The notes under the pieces: model-generated
What the model was told of the DNA's origin: nothing
The model's database searches: none
Seen by the model: only the letters and a program-made list of their open reading frames with translations
Origin: Amycolatopsis echigonensis
GTDB taxonomy: Bacteria > Actinomycetota > Actinomycetes > Mycobacteriales > Pseudonocardiaceae
Assembly: GCF_014174495.1 (NCBI RefSeq)
Contig: NZ_JACJHR010000006.1
Span: 1 to 64,000, forward strand
Reading direction: 5' to 3'
DNA: 64,000 nt
Program-made: the position numbers and the translations under genes
In this document: one piece after another, positions 9,039-17,956 of the stretch
Layout of the letters: every line of letters starts with the position of its first letter
Numbering within the stretch: the first letter of the stretch is position 1

Positions 9039-10949
9039 ATGACCGTCACCGAACCCGCCGTCGAACTCTCCGGCCACCCGCTGCACCCGGTCCGCGAAGA
9101 GGAGGTGCACGCGGTCCGGAGGATCCTCGCCGACGCCGGGCTGCTGCCGGAGACCGTGCGCTGCTGCTTCTTCGGGCCGGAAGAACCGGAAAAGTCCGCC
9201 GTGCTCGCCGGGGACCCGGCCGACCGCCGCTTCCGCGTCCTGCTGCTCGACCTGCCGACCGGTGCCTCGCGCGACGTCGTCGTGTCCGTTACGCGGTCCA
9301 CTGTGGACGCGGTGGCGGCGCTGGACCCGCGCCGCGACGGCCAGCTGCCGATCATCGACACCGAATTCGAGCTGATCGAGGAAATCCTTGCCGGGCACGA
9401 GGAATGGCGTGCCGCGCTGACCGGACGCGGGCTCGATCCGGACCAGGTGCGGGTAGTGCCGTTGTCCGCCGGTGCGTACTTCCCGCGGGAGGCTGGGCGG
9501 CGCGTCGTGCGGACGCTCGGGTTCTGGCAGGAGCACGAAAAGGACCACCCGTGGGCGCATCCGGTCGACGGCCTGGTCGCCTACGTCGACCTGACCACGC
9601 ACGAGGTCATGGAGGTGCTCGACCACCGCAGCCATCCGGTGCCGCGGGAACCGGGCAACTTCGACGACCCCGCCCAGACCGGCCCGGCGCGCACCACGCT
9701 GAAGCCGATCGAGATCACCCAGCCCGACGGGGTGAGCTTCACCGTCGAGGACGGTCTGCTGCGCTGGGAGAACTTCGAGCTGCGGATCGGGTTCAACGAA
9801 CGGGAAGGGCTTACCCTGCACCAGATTTCGATCGACGGCCGGCCGATCGTGTACCGGGCGTCGATCGCCGAGATGGTCGTGCCCTACGCCGATCCGTCGC
9901 CGGTCCGGTTCTGGCAGAACTACTTCGACTGCGGCGAGTACATGTTCGCCCGCTACGCGAACTCGCTCGAACTGGGCTGCGATTGCCTGGGCGAAATCAA
10001 GTACCTCGACGCCGTCATCGCCGACGACCAGTTGCAGCCGCAGGTCATCCGCAACGCGATTTGCCTGCACGAGGAGGACTACGGCGTGCTGTGGAAGCAC
10101 AGCGACCTCTTCGCCGGTTCGCAGGAAACGCGTCGGCAGCGTCGGATGGTGGTGTCGTTCTTCACCACGATCGGCAACTACGACTACGGCTTCTACTGGT
10201 ACCTCTACCTCGACGGCACCATCGAATGCGAGGCCAAGGCGACCGGCGTCGTGTTCACCTCGGCTTACCCCGAGGACGGCCATCCGTACGCCAGCGAAGT
10301 CGCGCCCGGCCTCGGCGCGCCGTACCACCAGCACCTGTTCTCCGCCCGGCTGGACATGATGGTCGACGGTCCGCGCAACGCGGTCGACGAGGTCGAAGCG
10401 GCCGCCGTTCCGGTCGGCCCGGGCAATCCGCACGGCAACGCGTTCACCGAGCGCCGCACCCGGCTGCACACCGAATCGGAGGCGCAGCGGAACGCCGACC
10501 AGGGCCGGGCGCGGGTGTGGCAGATCGTAAACCCGGAACGGCAGAACCGATTGGGGCGCAACGTCGCCTACGCCCTGTACCCGCAGGGCCAGCCGACGCT
10601 GCTGGCGGACGAAACGTCGGTGGTGCACGCGCGCGCGAACTTCGCGACCCGGCACCTGTGGGTGACGCCGTACGCGGACGCGGAGCGTTACCCCGCGGGC
10701 GATTTCGTCAATCAGCACCCCGGCGGCGGGGGACTGCCCGCGTGGACGGCGGCGGACCGGAACGTGGACGGCGAGGACATCGTGCTGTGGCACACCTTCG
10801 GGCTCACGCACTTCCCGCGTCCGGAGGACTGGCCGGTGATGCCGGTGGACTACGCCGGGTTCACGTTGAAGCCGGTCGGCTTCTTCGACCGGAACCCGAC
10901 GCTCGACGTCCCGCCGAGCACCTCATCGCATTGCTGCCATGACGAGTGA
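9039..10949 (+). CDS. Copper-containing primary amine oxidase (TPQ enzyme)
   Basis: A 636-residue quinoprotein that oxidises primary amines to aldehydes, releasing ammonia and hydrogen peroxide. Active-site residues can be placed: the topaquinone precursor Tyr381 in TIGNYDYG, the catalytic base Asp297 in YFDCGEY, and copper ligands His430 and His432 (YHQHLF) plus His591 (GLTHFPRPEDWPVMP). N-terminal residues 1-200 hold the small N2/N3 domains. Length fits the bacterial enzymes (about 640). There is no signal peptide, so it is cytoplasmic. The extreme C-terminus is odd, ending SHCCHDE, a possible metal-binding tail. The stop overlaps the next gene by 11 nt. The aldehyde product would need an aldehyde dehydrogenase, and none lies in this locus. 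Confidence 0.93.
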   Translation: MTVTEPAVELSGHPLHPVREEEVHAVRRILADAGLLPETVRCCFFGPEEPEKSAVLAGDPADRRFRVLLLDLPTGASRDVVVSVTRSTVDAVAALDPRRDGQLPIIDTEFELIEEILAGHEEWRAALTGRGLDPDQVRVVPLSAGAYFPREAGRRVVRTLGFWQEHEKDHPWAHPVDGLVAYVDLTTHEVMEVLDHRSHPVPREPGNFDDPAQTGPARTTLKPIEITQPDGVSFTVEDGLLRWENFELRIGFNEREGLTLHQISIDGRPIVYRASIAEMVVPYADPSPVRFWQNYFDCGEYMFARYANSLELGCDCLGEIKYLDAVIADDQLQPQVIRNAICLHEEDYGVLWKHSDLFAGSQETRRQRRMVVSFFTTIGNYDYGFYWYLYLDGTIECEAKATGVVFTSAYPEDGHPYASEVAPGLGAPYHQHLFSARLDMMVDGPRNAVDEVEAAAVPVGPGNPHGNAFTERRTRLHTESEAQRNADQGRARVWQIVNPERQNRLGRNVAYALYPQGQPTLLADETSVVHARANFATRHLWVTPYADAERYPAGDFVNQHPGGGGLPAWTAADRNVDGEDIVLWHTFGLTHFPRPEDWPVMPVDYAGFTLKPVGFFDRNPTLDVPPSTSSHCCHDE

Positions 10950-11334
10950 CGTGGCCTGGTCTCCGGGCTCGGCATGGCGACGGCACGTCCCGCACGCGGT
11001 GATGGCCGTCGCCATGCTGGTCATGCAGCTGGCGCCGATCGCGCCGCTGTCGCCGCCGGTGTGGTTCGTGACCCTCGCCGGCGCCGCGATCTGGCTGGCC
11101 TGCACCGAGGAACCGGCGACGCCCCGCTGGCACGGCACGTACGACCTGGCCGGCATGGCAGTGCTGACGCTGGCCATGCCGATGCCCGCAATGCCCGGCG
11201 GGTCGCCGTTGCTCGCCGGCTGCTGGCTGGCCGGGAAGCTGGCGCTGGAGATCCACCGCCCGCTGCGGGATCCGGGCAACCTGCTGATGGCGGTGGCGAT
11301 GTGCTTGATGGCTGCCGGGGTAGTGGCGCACTAG
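10939..11334 (+). CDS. Small Met/His-rich membrane protein, DUF5134-like
   Basis: A 131-residue protein with four or five predicted membrane segments (about residues 20-35, 40-56, 70-85, 92-103, 114-130). It overlaps the end of the amine oxidase gene by 11 nt, so translation is coupled. The membrane segments are unusually rich in methionine and histidine (HAVMAVAMLVMQL, MAVAMCLMAAGVVAH). The pattern resembles the actinobacterial DUF5134 family, whose function is unknown. Coupling to a copper enzyme and the Met/His content suggest a role in copper supply, but this is inference only. Confidence 0.65.
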   Translation: MTSDVAWSPGSAWRRHVPHAVMAVAMLVMQLAPIAPLSPPVWFVTLAGAAIWLACTEEPATPRWHGTYDLAGMAVLTLAMPMPAMPGGSPLLAGCWLAGKLALEIHRPLRDPGNLLMAVAMCLMAAGVVAH

Positions 11335-11479
11335 GGGTTACGCACGCCCGACGACGACCCCGAAATCAGTCGAGACGCCTGGTAACAGCTGCGCTGCCTG
11401 GCCAGCACGTCCGAAAGATCGTCACCGGAGTACGTCAAACCGTCCACTGCGGACCGCGATGCGCGGGAGCAGGCGAACC

Positions 11480-11881
11480 TCAGAAGGACAGCTGGGTGAG
11501 CGCGTGCACCAGGCTCTTGCCGGTTGCCACGGCGCCCTCGCGTGCTCCGGTGAGCAGGCCCAGCGCGAGCGGGTCCAGTACCTTCTTCAGCGCGGTGAGG
11601 CAGGTGCGGACGATGCCTCGGTCCGGTTTCGGCTTGACCACCTCGGCGAGCACGGCGTCGGCGTTTTCGCCGGCGTCGCGGGCGTCCGCGTCGGGCAGGC
11701 CGAGGTCGTTGAGCTGTCGCTTGACCTTGGCGACGACCTGAGCGACCTCTTCGAACCCGGGCGCCACCTGCTCGGTGTGCGCGAAGTTCTGCGTGACGTT
11801 CCGGTTGTTCCAGGCCAGCTGCGAGTTGTGCACGCCGCCGTGGATCACGGGGCCGTGGTGATGGTGTTCTTCGGTGGGCAC
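11480..11881 (-). CDS. Small protein with HGPVIHG tail motif, partner of the beta-helix protein
   Basis: A 133-residue protein starting at GTG 11881 behind an AGGAGG site, 14 nt downstream of the beta-helix gene and evidently in the same operon. Residues 5-25 (EEHHHHGPVIHGG, then SQLAWNN) repeat the motif found at the C-terminus of the upstream protein (YHGPVIHGD, then SVLTWGN). The rest is helical, with EVAQVVAKVKRQLNDLGL and EVVKPKPDRGIVRTCLTALK. Similar G-x-V-x-G tails occur in actinobacterial STAND/NB-ARC-type conflict proteins. The function is unknown; binding between the two proteins through the shared motif is a guess. Confidence 0.65.
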   Translation of the reverse strand: MPTEEHHHHGPVIHGGVHNSQLAWNNRNVTQNFAHTEQVAPGFEEVAQVVAKVKRQLNDLGLPDADARDAGENADAVLAEVVKPKPDRGIVRTCLTALKKVLDPLALGLLTGAREGAVATGKSLVHALTQLSF

Positions 11882-11895
11882 GGGTTTCCTCCTGG

Positions 11896-13572
11896 TCAGA
11901 TGCGGTGGTCGGGCGTTGCCTGCTGGACGATGGTGTTGCCCCAGGTGAGCACGGACTGGACGACGTCCCCGTGGATGACCGGGCCGTGGTAGTTGTGCAC
12001 GACCGGCGGCGGCTCGGGCTTCGGCTCGACCTCGATCACCCGCAGCGGCGAGCGGAGCTCTTCCAGCACGGCGCTGCCGTTGTGGTGAACGGCGTAGCCT
12101 TCGGACCCAGTCACATCGACGTTGCGCACGAGCGCCGACGCGCCGTGCAAATTCAGGCCGCCGGTCGTCGTGCCGGTGAAGAGGCTGTCGGCGAGATTCA
12201 GGTTGGCCTTCTCCGCGACGAAGACGCCCATGGACGCCGGTCCGGAAACAGTGAGCCGCCGGGCGGTCAGCGTCGCTGTGCCCAACACGCCCGCGCCACT
12301 GAGCTCGACGCCGCTGGCCTGGCAATCGTGCAGGTCGACATGGGTGCTGTTGTTCGCGCTGAACGCGATTTTGCCGCCGGAAACACTGCAGTTCGCGGCG
12401 CGTATCGACGAATTCTCGTGCCCGATCAATCCGACGAGGTCGACGTCGCGCACGTGCGCTTCGGTGACGTGAACGTCGGTCGTCCCCTTGGCTTCGACCG
12501 CGACGGGGGAGCGCGCGACGTGCAGCCGGGTCAGCTCGGAATTCCCCTGGCCCGCGAACCGCACGGCGGCGTTGTCCAGCCCCTCGACGACGGTGTCGGC
12601 GGCGACCAGACGTGCGTTCTCGACATAGATTCCGACCTTGCCGCCAGTGAAGCGGCAGCCGGCCAGGACCGGCGCGCCCTGGGTGGCCACGAACATGCCG
12701 AACTTCCGCGCTTGCCGGACGGTGACGTTCTCGAACCGCCCGATGCCGTGGGTGTTCACCTCGATTCCGGCCACCCGGGGGTGTTCGAAGGTGCATCCGC
12801 GCACGAGCGGGTCGGCGCCGTCGGTGACCAGCAGCCCGGTGTCGGTCGGCTCGACGTGCGTGCCGGTGATCGTGCCGCGGGCCCGCTGGCTGTAGAGGAT
12901 GCCGGTGGTCTGTGCGGCCTCGATGCGGCAGTCGGCGACGTCGAGGCGCCCGTTCTGGTCCGCGGCGACCGAGGCGTTGCCGGTGCCGGTGAACTGGCAG
13001 CCGGTAACGGAGACGCGCGAGCCCCGGGAGAGCAGGCCGTGGATCCGGCACCGGTCGAATCGGCTGTGGCGAACGGTGACGTCGGCGCCGGCGGCGGCCC
13101 ACAGCCCGTTGTTGGGGGAGTCGGTGAACACGCATCGTTCGATCAGGGCGTGCGAACTGGTGAAGACCGCGCGGCCGTACCGCAGCTCGGTGTCCGTCAC
13201 CGTGACGGAGCTGCCGGGCGGACCGTGCAACGCAGCGGTGTCCCCGTGCGCGACAAGGGTGCACGCGCTGATCGCGAGAGTGCCGGCAGCGCAGCGGACC
13301 ACGTCGTTGTCCTGCGCCCGGAGCACGAGGCCCTCCAGCCGGACGTCGCCCGAGGCCGCGACGCCCGCACCGGTCGGCGGGCAGATCTCCACTGTCCCCG
13401 GCCGCCGCGCGGTGATCCGCACCTTCCCCTGCACGAACAGGCTTTCCGGATAACGCCCGGGAGCCACTTCGACCACGCACGACCCTCGCCGCCCGGCGAC
13501 ACTGCGCAGTGCCGACCCGATGCTCTGGTGAGCTCCGCGCTTGCCGGGCGCGACTCGGACTTTGGCCGCCAT
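11896..13572 (-). CDS. Right-handed parallel beta-helix repeat protein
   Basis: A 558-residue protein starting at ATG 13572 behind AGGAGGG. The N-terminal 50 residues (VRVAPGKRGAHQSIGSAL, then VVEVAPGRYPESLFV) are the pectate-lyase-like cap, with the APGxYxE motif. They lead into more than 15 coils of about 22 residues, each with small residues and Asn/Asp turns (VRLEGLVLRAQDNDVV, VTGCQFTGTGNASV). The same N-terminal cap occurs in actinobacterial beta-helix proteins joined to CbxX/SpoVK-type AAA+ ATPases; here no ATPase domain or gene is adjacent. The C-terminus after a proline-rich linker carries the HGPVIHGD motif shared with the downstream gene. There is no signal peptide. Enzymatic activity is uncertain; a binding scaffold is plausible. 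Confidence 0.8.
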   Translation of the reverse strand: MAAKVRVAPGKRGAHQSIGSALRSVAGRRGSCVVEVAPGRYPESLFVQGKVRITARRPGTVEICPPTGAGVAASGDVRLEGLVLRAQDNDVVRCAAGTLAISACTLVAHGDTAALHGPPGSSVTVTDTELRYGRAVFTSSHALIERCVFTDSPNNGLWAAAGADVTVRHSRFDRCRIHGLLSRGSRVSVTGCQFTGTGNASVAADQNGRLDVADCRIEAAQTTGILYSQRARGTITGTHVEPTDTGLLVTDGADPLVRGCTFEHPRVAGIEVNTHGIGRFENVTVRQARKFGMFVATQGAPVLAGCRFTGGKVGIYVENARLVAADTVVEGLDNAAVRFAGQGNSELTRLHVARSPVAVEAKGTTDVHVTEAHVRDVDLVGLIGHENSSIRAANCSVSGGKIAFSANNSTHVDLHDCQASGVELSGAGVLGTATLTARRLTVSGPASMGVFVAEKANLNLADSLFTGTTTGGLNLHGASALVRNVDVTGSEGYAVHHNGSAVLEELRSPLRVIEVEPKPEPPPVVHNYHGPVIHGDVVQSVLTWGNTIVQQATPDHRI

Positions 13573-13864
13573 TCCGCCCCCTCCTGTGGCCCCTGAGCAT
13601 AGCGGTGAGCGTCCTGCCGCATGGGAATTCAGGCAGAGTGCGCCGTTCGGCCGAGGGGCCAGCACCTGCTTACGATGTCCCGGGGACGCACCTGGGGGTC
13701 GTGTCGCAGTCGTTGCCGGGGGCTGTAGTGGGCCTGCGTTGGCTGGCGAAATAGCGCCATCGACACCCGCTTCGCGGCCAGGTCACGACGGTTGTGCTCC
13801 CTCTTCGCCGCATCCCGTTTCGACGGCCGCGGCGTGGTCGCACCCGGAGCGAAGTGCGTGGAAT

Positions 13865-14119
13865 TCAGCGGATGCGCAGCTGATCGTCGGCGGCCCTGCG
13901 GCCGGGAGCGCCGTTGAGCCGGTGGCGTTCGTGGATGTAGAACGCTTGGCCGACGGCGCCGAGCAGCATCCCGAGCGAGCCGACGATGAACAGCCAGATC
14001 GCGAGCATTTCGGTGGAATGCCAGACGAACAGGACGCTGCCGACGAAGAAGATCAGATTGCCGGCCACCCCGATGACGAGGTGCACAGTCGGGAACTCGC
14101 GGACGAATTCTTTGAGCAT
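13865..14119 (-). CDS. YrhK-like small membrane protein
   Basis: An 84-residue protein starting at ATG 14119 (MLKEFVREFPTVH). Two membrane segments (residues about 9-30 and 34-58) are joined by a short loop and followed by a basic, histidine-containing tail (FYIHERHRL). The pattern of two helices with GNLIFFVGSVLFV and IVGSLGMLLGAVGQ resembles the YrhK domain, of unknown function. The frame is open further upstream, but that part is arginine-rich and not protein-like. A GGAGG lies about 12 nt upstream, which is rather far. Confidence 0.65.
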   Translation of the reverse strand: MLKEFVREFPTVHLVIGVAGNLIFFVGSVLFVWHSTEMLAIWLFIVGSLGMLLGAVGQAFYIHERHRLNGAPGRRAADDQLRIR

Positions 14120-14391
14120 GATCAGGTCAATCCTCCAGTGGTGCGGGCGGGAGCACGGTCTTGGCTCGCACCTGGTTACCCGGAATCTGGGCGGGAACAC
14201 GGAAGTTCCGGGCGTGAGTCGGCTGCGGCACCCCAGTCGGCGACCGCGCCCAGCCACCGTGGAGTCTTGGCTCGTGCAGGGCTGGGGAGTCGTGTCGGAG
14301 GTGTGCCGTCGCGTTCAGCAAATCGGCCACCACGTCGGGCCTTTCCAACGCGACAAGAGCCCCGCTCGGCCGGAAGTTCTCGGCGTCGCAG

Positions 14392-16617
14392 TCAGAGCTG
14401 TCGCTCCAGAGCGGATTCGGCGGAAGCAGTGCGCTCGTGCTGGGCGAGGTCCGGAATCGGGTCGTGGCGGAGCACGACGTCGTGCGCGGCGGTGTCGTCG
14501 CGGCCGGTCAGCCGGACGGTGCTGGTGCTCGGCGGGAATCCGGTCGTGACGACCTCGTACCGGCCGGTCGGGAGCCCATCGAACTCGTAGCGGCCGGTTT
14601 CGGAGGTGTCCCGGACGGCGACGGCCCCGCCGTGCTGGTCCAGGAGGGTCACGCGGGCTCCGGCGACGGGGTGTAGTCCATTGTGGACCACCCCGGTCAG
14701 GCGGCCTGCGGGCGGCAGCGCGATGTCGAGTGTTTCGTGCTGGCCCGGATGCAGGTGGAGGCCACGGACGGAGATCCTGGCGGGACCGGCGGTCGCGGTG
14801 AGAGTCAGCGCACCAGGTGCCAGTCCGTCGAACCGGAACGCGCCGTGCTCTCCGGTGCGGACGTTGCCGACGACTGTGCCCGAGTCGTCGGTGAGCACGA
14901 CCGTCGCCGCGGTGACGGGAGTGTCGGTGTCGTCGTGAACGAGGCCGGAGACTCGAGCCGCGTTGTGTGCCAGCACGAGTTCGAGGGAACGGACAGGGGA
15001 CGGGTTCAGCGGCACCGCCTCGGCGCGATGGCCGGCGCGCGCCGCGACCAGCAGCGCGGGTTCGTTCGCCAAAGCGGGGATCTCGAAGGTCCCGTCGTCG
15101 CCCGTCGTCGCGACGTGCAGCTGCTTGCCGTGGCTGTCGAGGACGGTGACGGCCGCGTCCGCGAGCGGTGTGGCGTCGGGTTGCCGGATCCGGCCGGTCA
15201 GCAGGTTTTCCGGAGCGGGAGGCCGGTAGTGGTCGGCGGACTTGCGACGGGTCGCCATCGCGGCCGCGGCGAGCGCGCTGCCGAGTGCCGCGGCGATGAG
15301 GAAAAGCCATCCGCGGCGGTAATCGGCGAGGGCGGGGGTTCCGCCGTAGATCGCGACGAGCACCGCGGTGCCCAGGACGGTGCCGATCTGCCGGGCGGTG
15401 TTGATCATCGACGAGCCCGCGCCCCATTTCGCCGGCGGCAGGACCAGCCCGACCACGCCGGACAGGCTGGGCAGGATCAATCCGACGCCCGCTCCGGTGA
15501 ACAGCTGCCCGGGCAGGAGACCGCCGGCGTAGTCGGGTGCGGCGCCGAGCCGCCACACCCAGGTCGCCACGCCGATCGCGAACAGCAGGCTGCCGATCGC
15601 GGTCGTGACGCCGGGCCCGAACCGGCTGGCCAGCCGCCCGCCCACCGTCAGCGACACGACCACGACCATGAGCGGTCCGGGGGTGAGCCAGAGTCCGGCG
15701 ACGACCACGGACTCGTGCCAGAGCCCGGTCAGGAACAGCACGTTGCCGAAGAGCATGCTGCCGAACGCCATGGTGAACAGCAGCATCGCCAAACAGCTGA
15801 GCCACAGCGTCGGGATGCGCAGGGAGGGCAGGTCCAGGACCGGCGTGGGATGCCGTCGCGAGCGCAGCACGACCGCGAGCAGACCGAGCACGGCGACCGC
15901 GAAGCCGATCAGGACTTCCCGGCTGCCCCAGCCGTGGTCCGGGGCGGAGACCAAGGCCCAGGCCAGCGCCCCGACTCCGGCCGCGAGGGCGACCGCGCCG
16001 GGCAGGTCGGGCATCCCGGAGCCGGTGTCGCGGCTCTCCCGGAGCACCCGGGGCCCGAACAGGAGAGCGAGCACGCCGACCGGGAGGTTGACCAGGAACA
16101 CCCACCGCCACGAAAACTGTACGAGGGCCCCGCCGACGGGCGGGCCCAGCGCGGCGGCCACCCCGCCGACCGCGGCCCAGGTGCTCACCGCGGTCGCCCG
16201 CCGGGCGGGCGGGAACGCGGCCAGCAGAAGCGCCAGCGAGGTCGGCATCACCAGCGCCGCGCCGACCGCTTGGACGACGCGGAAGGCGACGAGCAGCGGG
16301 ACCGACGGGGCGATGGCGCAGGCGGCGGAGCCCGCGGTGAAGACCGCGACGCCGATCAGGAAGACGGCGCGGCGGCCGTAGCGGTCGGCCAGCCGTCCGG
16401 CCGGGGCGAGCAGCGCGGCGAAGGCGACCGTGTAGCCGTTGAGGATCCACGACAGGCCGGCGAGGCCGGTGCCGGGGAAGGCCAGGCGGATGTCCGGGAA
16501 CGCGATGTTGACGATGAACAGGTCCAGGCTGGCCAGGAACACGGCCGCGGAAACGACGAGCAGCACGGTGCCCGGTCGTCCGCCGGTTCGCGGAGCCGCG
16601 CCGACATCGGCGGTCAT
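14392..16617 (-). CDS. DHA2-type MFS efflux transporter with three C-terminal Ig-like repeats
   Basis: A 741-residue protein. Residues 1 to about 450 form a 14-TM drug:H+ antiporter of the DHA2 (EmrB/QacA) group, with motif A GRLADRYGRR after TM2 and motif C ALGPPVGGAL in TM5. From about residue 470 to 735 it carries three tandem beta-sandwich repeats of the carboxypeptidase-regulatory type, beginning LLTGRIRQPDATPLADA, ARVSGLVHDDTDTPVTAA and GRLTGVVHNGLHPVAGA, each with a DGxFxF/Y-GL-PG pattern. With 14 TMs the tail should be cytoplasmic, unusual for this fold. The substrate is unknown. The gene stands alone between a YrhK-like gene and a tautomerase gene. Confidence 0.88.
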   Translation of the reverse strand: MTADVGAAPRTGGRPGTVLLVVSAAVFLASLDLFIVNIAFPDIRLAFPGTGLAGLSWILNGYTVAFAALLAPAGRLADRYGRRAVFLIGVAVFTAGSAACAIAPSVPLLVAFRVVQAVGAALVMPTSLALLLAAFPPARRATAVSTWAAVGGVAAALGPPVGGALVQFSWRWVFLVNLPVGVLALLFGPRVLRESRDTGSGMPDLPGAVALAAGVGALAWALVSAPDHGWGSREVLIGFAVAVLGLLAVVLRSRRHPTPVLDLPSLRIPTLWLSCLAMLLFTMAFGSMLFGNVLFLTGLWHESVVVAGLWLTPGPLMVVVVSLTVGGRLASRFGPGVTTAIGSLLFAIGVATWVWRLGAAPDYAGGLLPGQLFTGAGVGLILPSLSGVVGLVLPPAKWGAGSSMINTARQIGTVLGTAVLVAIYGGTPALADYRRGWLFLIAAALGSALAAAAMATRRKSADHYRPPAPENLLTGRIRQPDATPLADAAVTVLDSHGKQLHVATTGDDGTFEIPALANEPALLVAARAGHRAEAVPLNPSPVRSLELVLAHNAARVSGLVHDDTDTPVTAATVVLTDDSGTVVGNVRTGEHGAFRFDGLAPGALTLTATAGPARISVRGLHLHPGQHETLDIALPPAGRLTGVVHNGLHPVAGARVTLLDQHGGAVAVRDTSETGRYEFDGLPTGRYEVVTTGFPPSTSTVRLTGRDDTAAHDVVLRHDPIPDLAQHERTASAESALERQL

Positions 16618-16735
16618 GCTGCCTCACAGTGCGGGGGAGGGGCGGGGATCCAGCTGACCGGTTCGGTCGCTGGAGGTGGCGGTGCGGCTCCTGGCTTGCG
16701 GGAGCGTTTCCGCCCGGGACCGGGCGGCTGCGGGC

Positions 16736-17161
16736 TCAGTAAGGGGAAGCGGCGTTGTCCTTGGCCCACGCTTTCTCTTCGGCGGAGCCGCCCGGGGGCG
16801 GTACGAGCCCGTTGATCATCCAGAGTTCTTCGCTGGTCTCGTCGGCGTGGAATTCCCAGTGCACGCCAGTGCGGTTCTCCAGATGCGGCCGGAGCATGCG
16901 GTTGATCCACTGCGCGGTCCGCCGTCGGGAGCCGGAGTCGGTGTTGTGGCGTGCGATGTGGTCGATCACGATGCGGAGCCCGGCGTCGGCGGGTTCCCCG
17001 CCCACGTAGAAATTCTCCGGCCGGGTCTCCTGGAAGACCGTGACCGCGTAGAACCGGGGCAGCCCGATCGCTTCGTAATGGTCGGCGACGCGGGACGCGA
17101 GTTCCTGTTTCTCGGCGTCGCTGAAGAGCCCTGGGGTGTGGTGGATCGTCCACAGTGGCAT
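16736..17161 (-). CDS. Tautomerase superfamily protein, cis-CaaD/MSAD-like
   Basis: A 141-residue protein with the catalytic N-terminal proline (Pro1 after Met removal). Counting from Pro1, His27, Arg70 (IDHIARHN) and Glu110/111 (TSEELW) fall near the His28, Arg70 and Glu114 positions of cis-3-chloroacrylic acid dehalogenase. It is longer than the 62-residue 4-oxalocrotonate tautomerases and matches the fused-monomer cis-CaaD length of about 149. Fungal and bacterial members often have unknown natural substrates, so dehalogenase activity should not be assumed. It lies 36 nt downstream of the SDR gene on the same strand and is probably cotranscribed under HxlR control. Confidence 0.8.
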   Translation of the reverse strand: MPLWTIHHTPGLFSDAEKQELASRVADHYEAIGLPRFYAVTVFQETRPENFYVGGEPADAGLRIVIDHIARHNTDSGSRRRTAQWINRMLRPHLENRTGVHWEFHADETSEELWMINGLVPPPGGSAEEKAWAKDNAASPY

Positions 17162-17197
17162 GGCGTTCGGCGTTCCTTCCGGTGCGGTGCGACGGGG

Positions 17198-17911
17198 TCA
17201 GCCGGCGACGGAGAACGTCAGGTTCTCCACCGGTCCGGACAGCGCTGCCTTGACGGCCGTGGTGACGTCGTCGGCCAGCACTTCGTTGTCCCCGGCTTCC
17301 AGTCCGTCGAGGATCCGCGCGGCGATCTGGGCGGGCGTGGCCTTCGGCTGGTCCATCGCGGAGACCATGTCGGTGTCGATGAATCCGGCGTGGACGCCGA
17401 CGACCTGGGTGTGCTGCGGGGCCAGTTCGATGCGCAGCGAGTTGGTCACCGACCACGCCGCGGCCTTGGACGCGCCGTAGGCGCCGCTGCCCGCCATCCA
17501 GGACAGCACGGAGTGCATGTCCACGAGGGCGCCGCCGCCGTGCGCGGCCAGGACGGGAGCGAACGCCCGCGCGACCCGCAGCAGTCCGAAGACGTTGACG
17601 TCGAAGGTTTCGATCGTGGTCTCGAGGTCGCCGCCGAGCAGCGCCTCCGGCACGAGGACGCCGGCGTTGTTGAAGACGATCTCGGCGTCGGGCGCGGCTT
17701 TCGCGAGCGCGGCGACCGACTCCTCGGAGCGGACTTCGAGTTCGACGGGGACGACTTCGGGGCGTTCGTCGACGTAGAGCGAGCGGCCCGTGGAGTAGAC
17801 CTTCCGCGCGCCGCGCGCGAGGAGTTCGTCCACCAGCGCCGCGCCGAGCCCTCGCCGCCCGCCGGTCACGACCGCCACCTTGCCCGCTGCTGCAACCACT
17901 GCGTCCTCCAT
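17198..17911 (-). CDS. Short-chain dehydrogenase/reductase
   Basis: A 237-residue classical SDR, starting at ATG 17911 (MEDAVVAAAGKVAVVTGG). It shows the cofactor motif TGGRRGLG, NNAG, and the catalytic Ser-Tyr-Lys set (HSVLSWM and YGASK). Asp/Arg choice after the second strand (STGRSLYVD) suggests NADP(H). It leads an operon with the tautomerase and is divergent from an HxlR regulator, with one palindromic operator only a few bases upstream of this start. The substrate is unknown. Repression by the HxlR protein and induction by a reactive carbonyl would fit the class. Confidence 0.88.
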   Translation of the reverse strand: MEDAVVAAAGKVAVVTGGRRGLGAALVDELLARGARKVYSTGRSLYVDERPEVVPVELEVRSEESVAALAKAAPDAEIVFNNAGVLVPEALLGGDLETTIETFDVNVFGLLRVARAFAPVLAAHGGGALVDMHSVLSWMAGSGAYGASKAAAWSVTNSLRIELAPQHTQVVGVHAGFIDTDMVSAMDQPKATPAQIAARILDGLEAGDNEVLADDVTTAVKAALSGPVENLTFSVAG

Positions 17912-17916
17912 CTGGA

Positions 17917-17930
17917 TAACGAGACCGTTA
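17917..17930. promoter_or_regulatory. Operator copy 1 (TAACG-N4-CGTTA)
   Basis: A 14-bp palindrome with perfect 5-nt arms, directly upstream of the SDR start. An identical-arm copy lies 40 bp away at 17957-17970, about four helical turns, on the same face of the DNA. Likely binding site for the divergent HxlR regulator. Confidence 0.7.
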
Positions 17931-17956
17931 GTCAGATGGAACCACACTCTGCTGAG

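Noticed and set aside
8547..10811. 754-codon minus-strand frame opposite the amine oxidase
   Set aside because: Shadow of the copper amine oxidase and permease genes, with no domain of its own.
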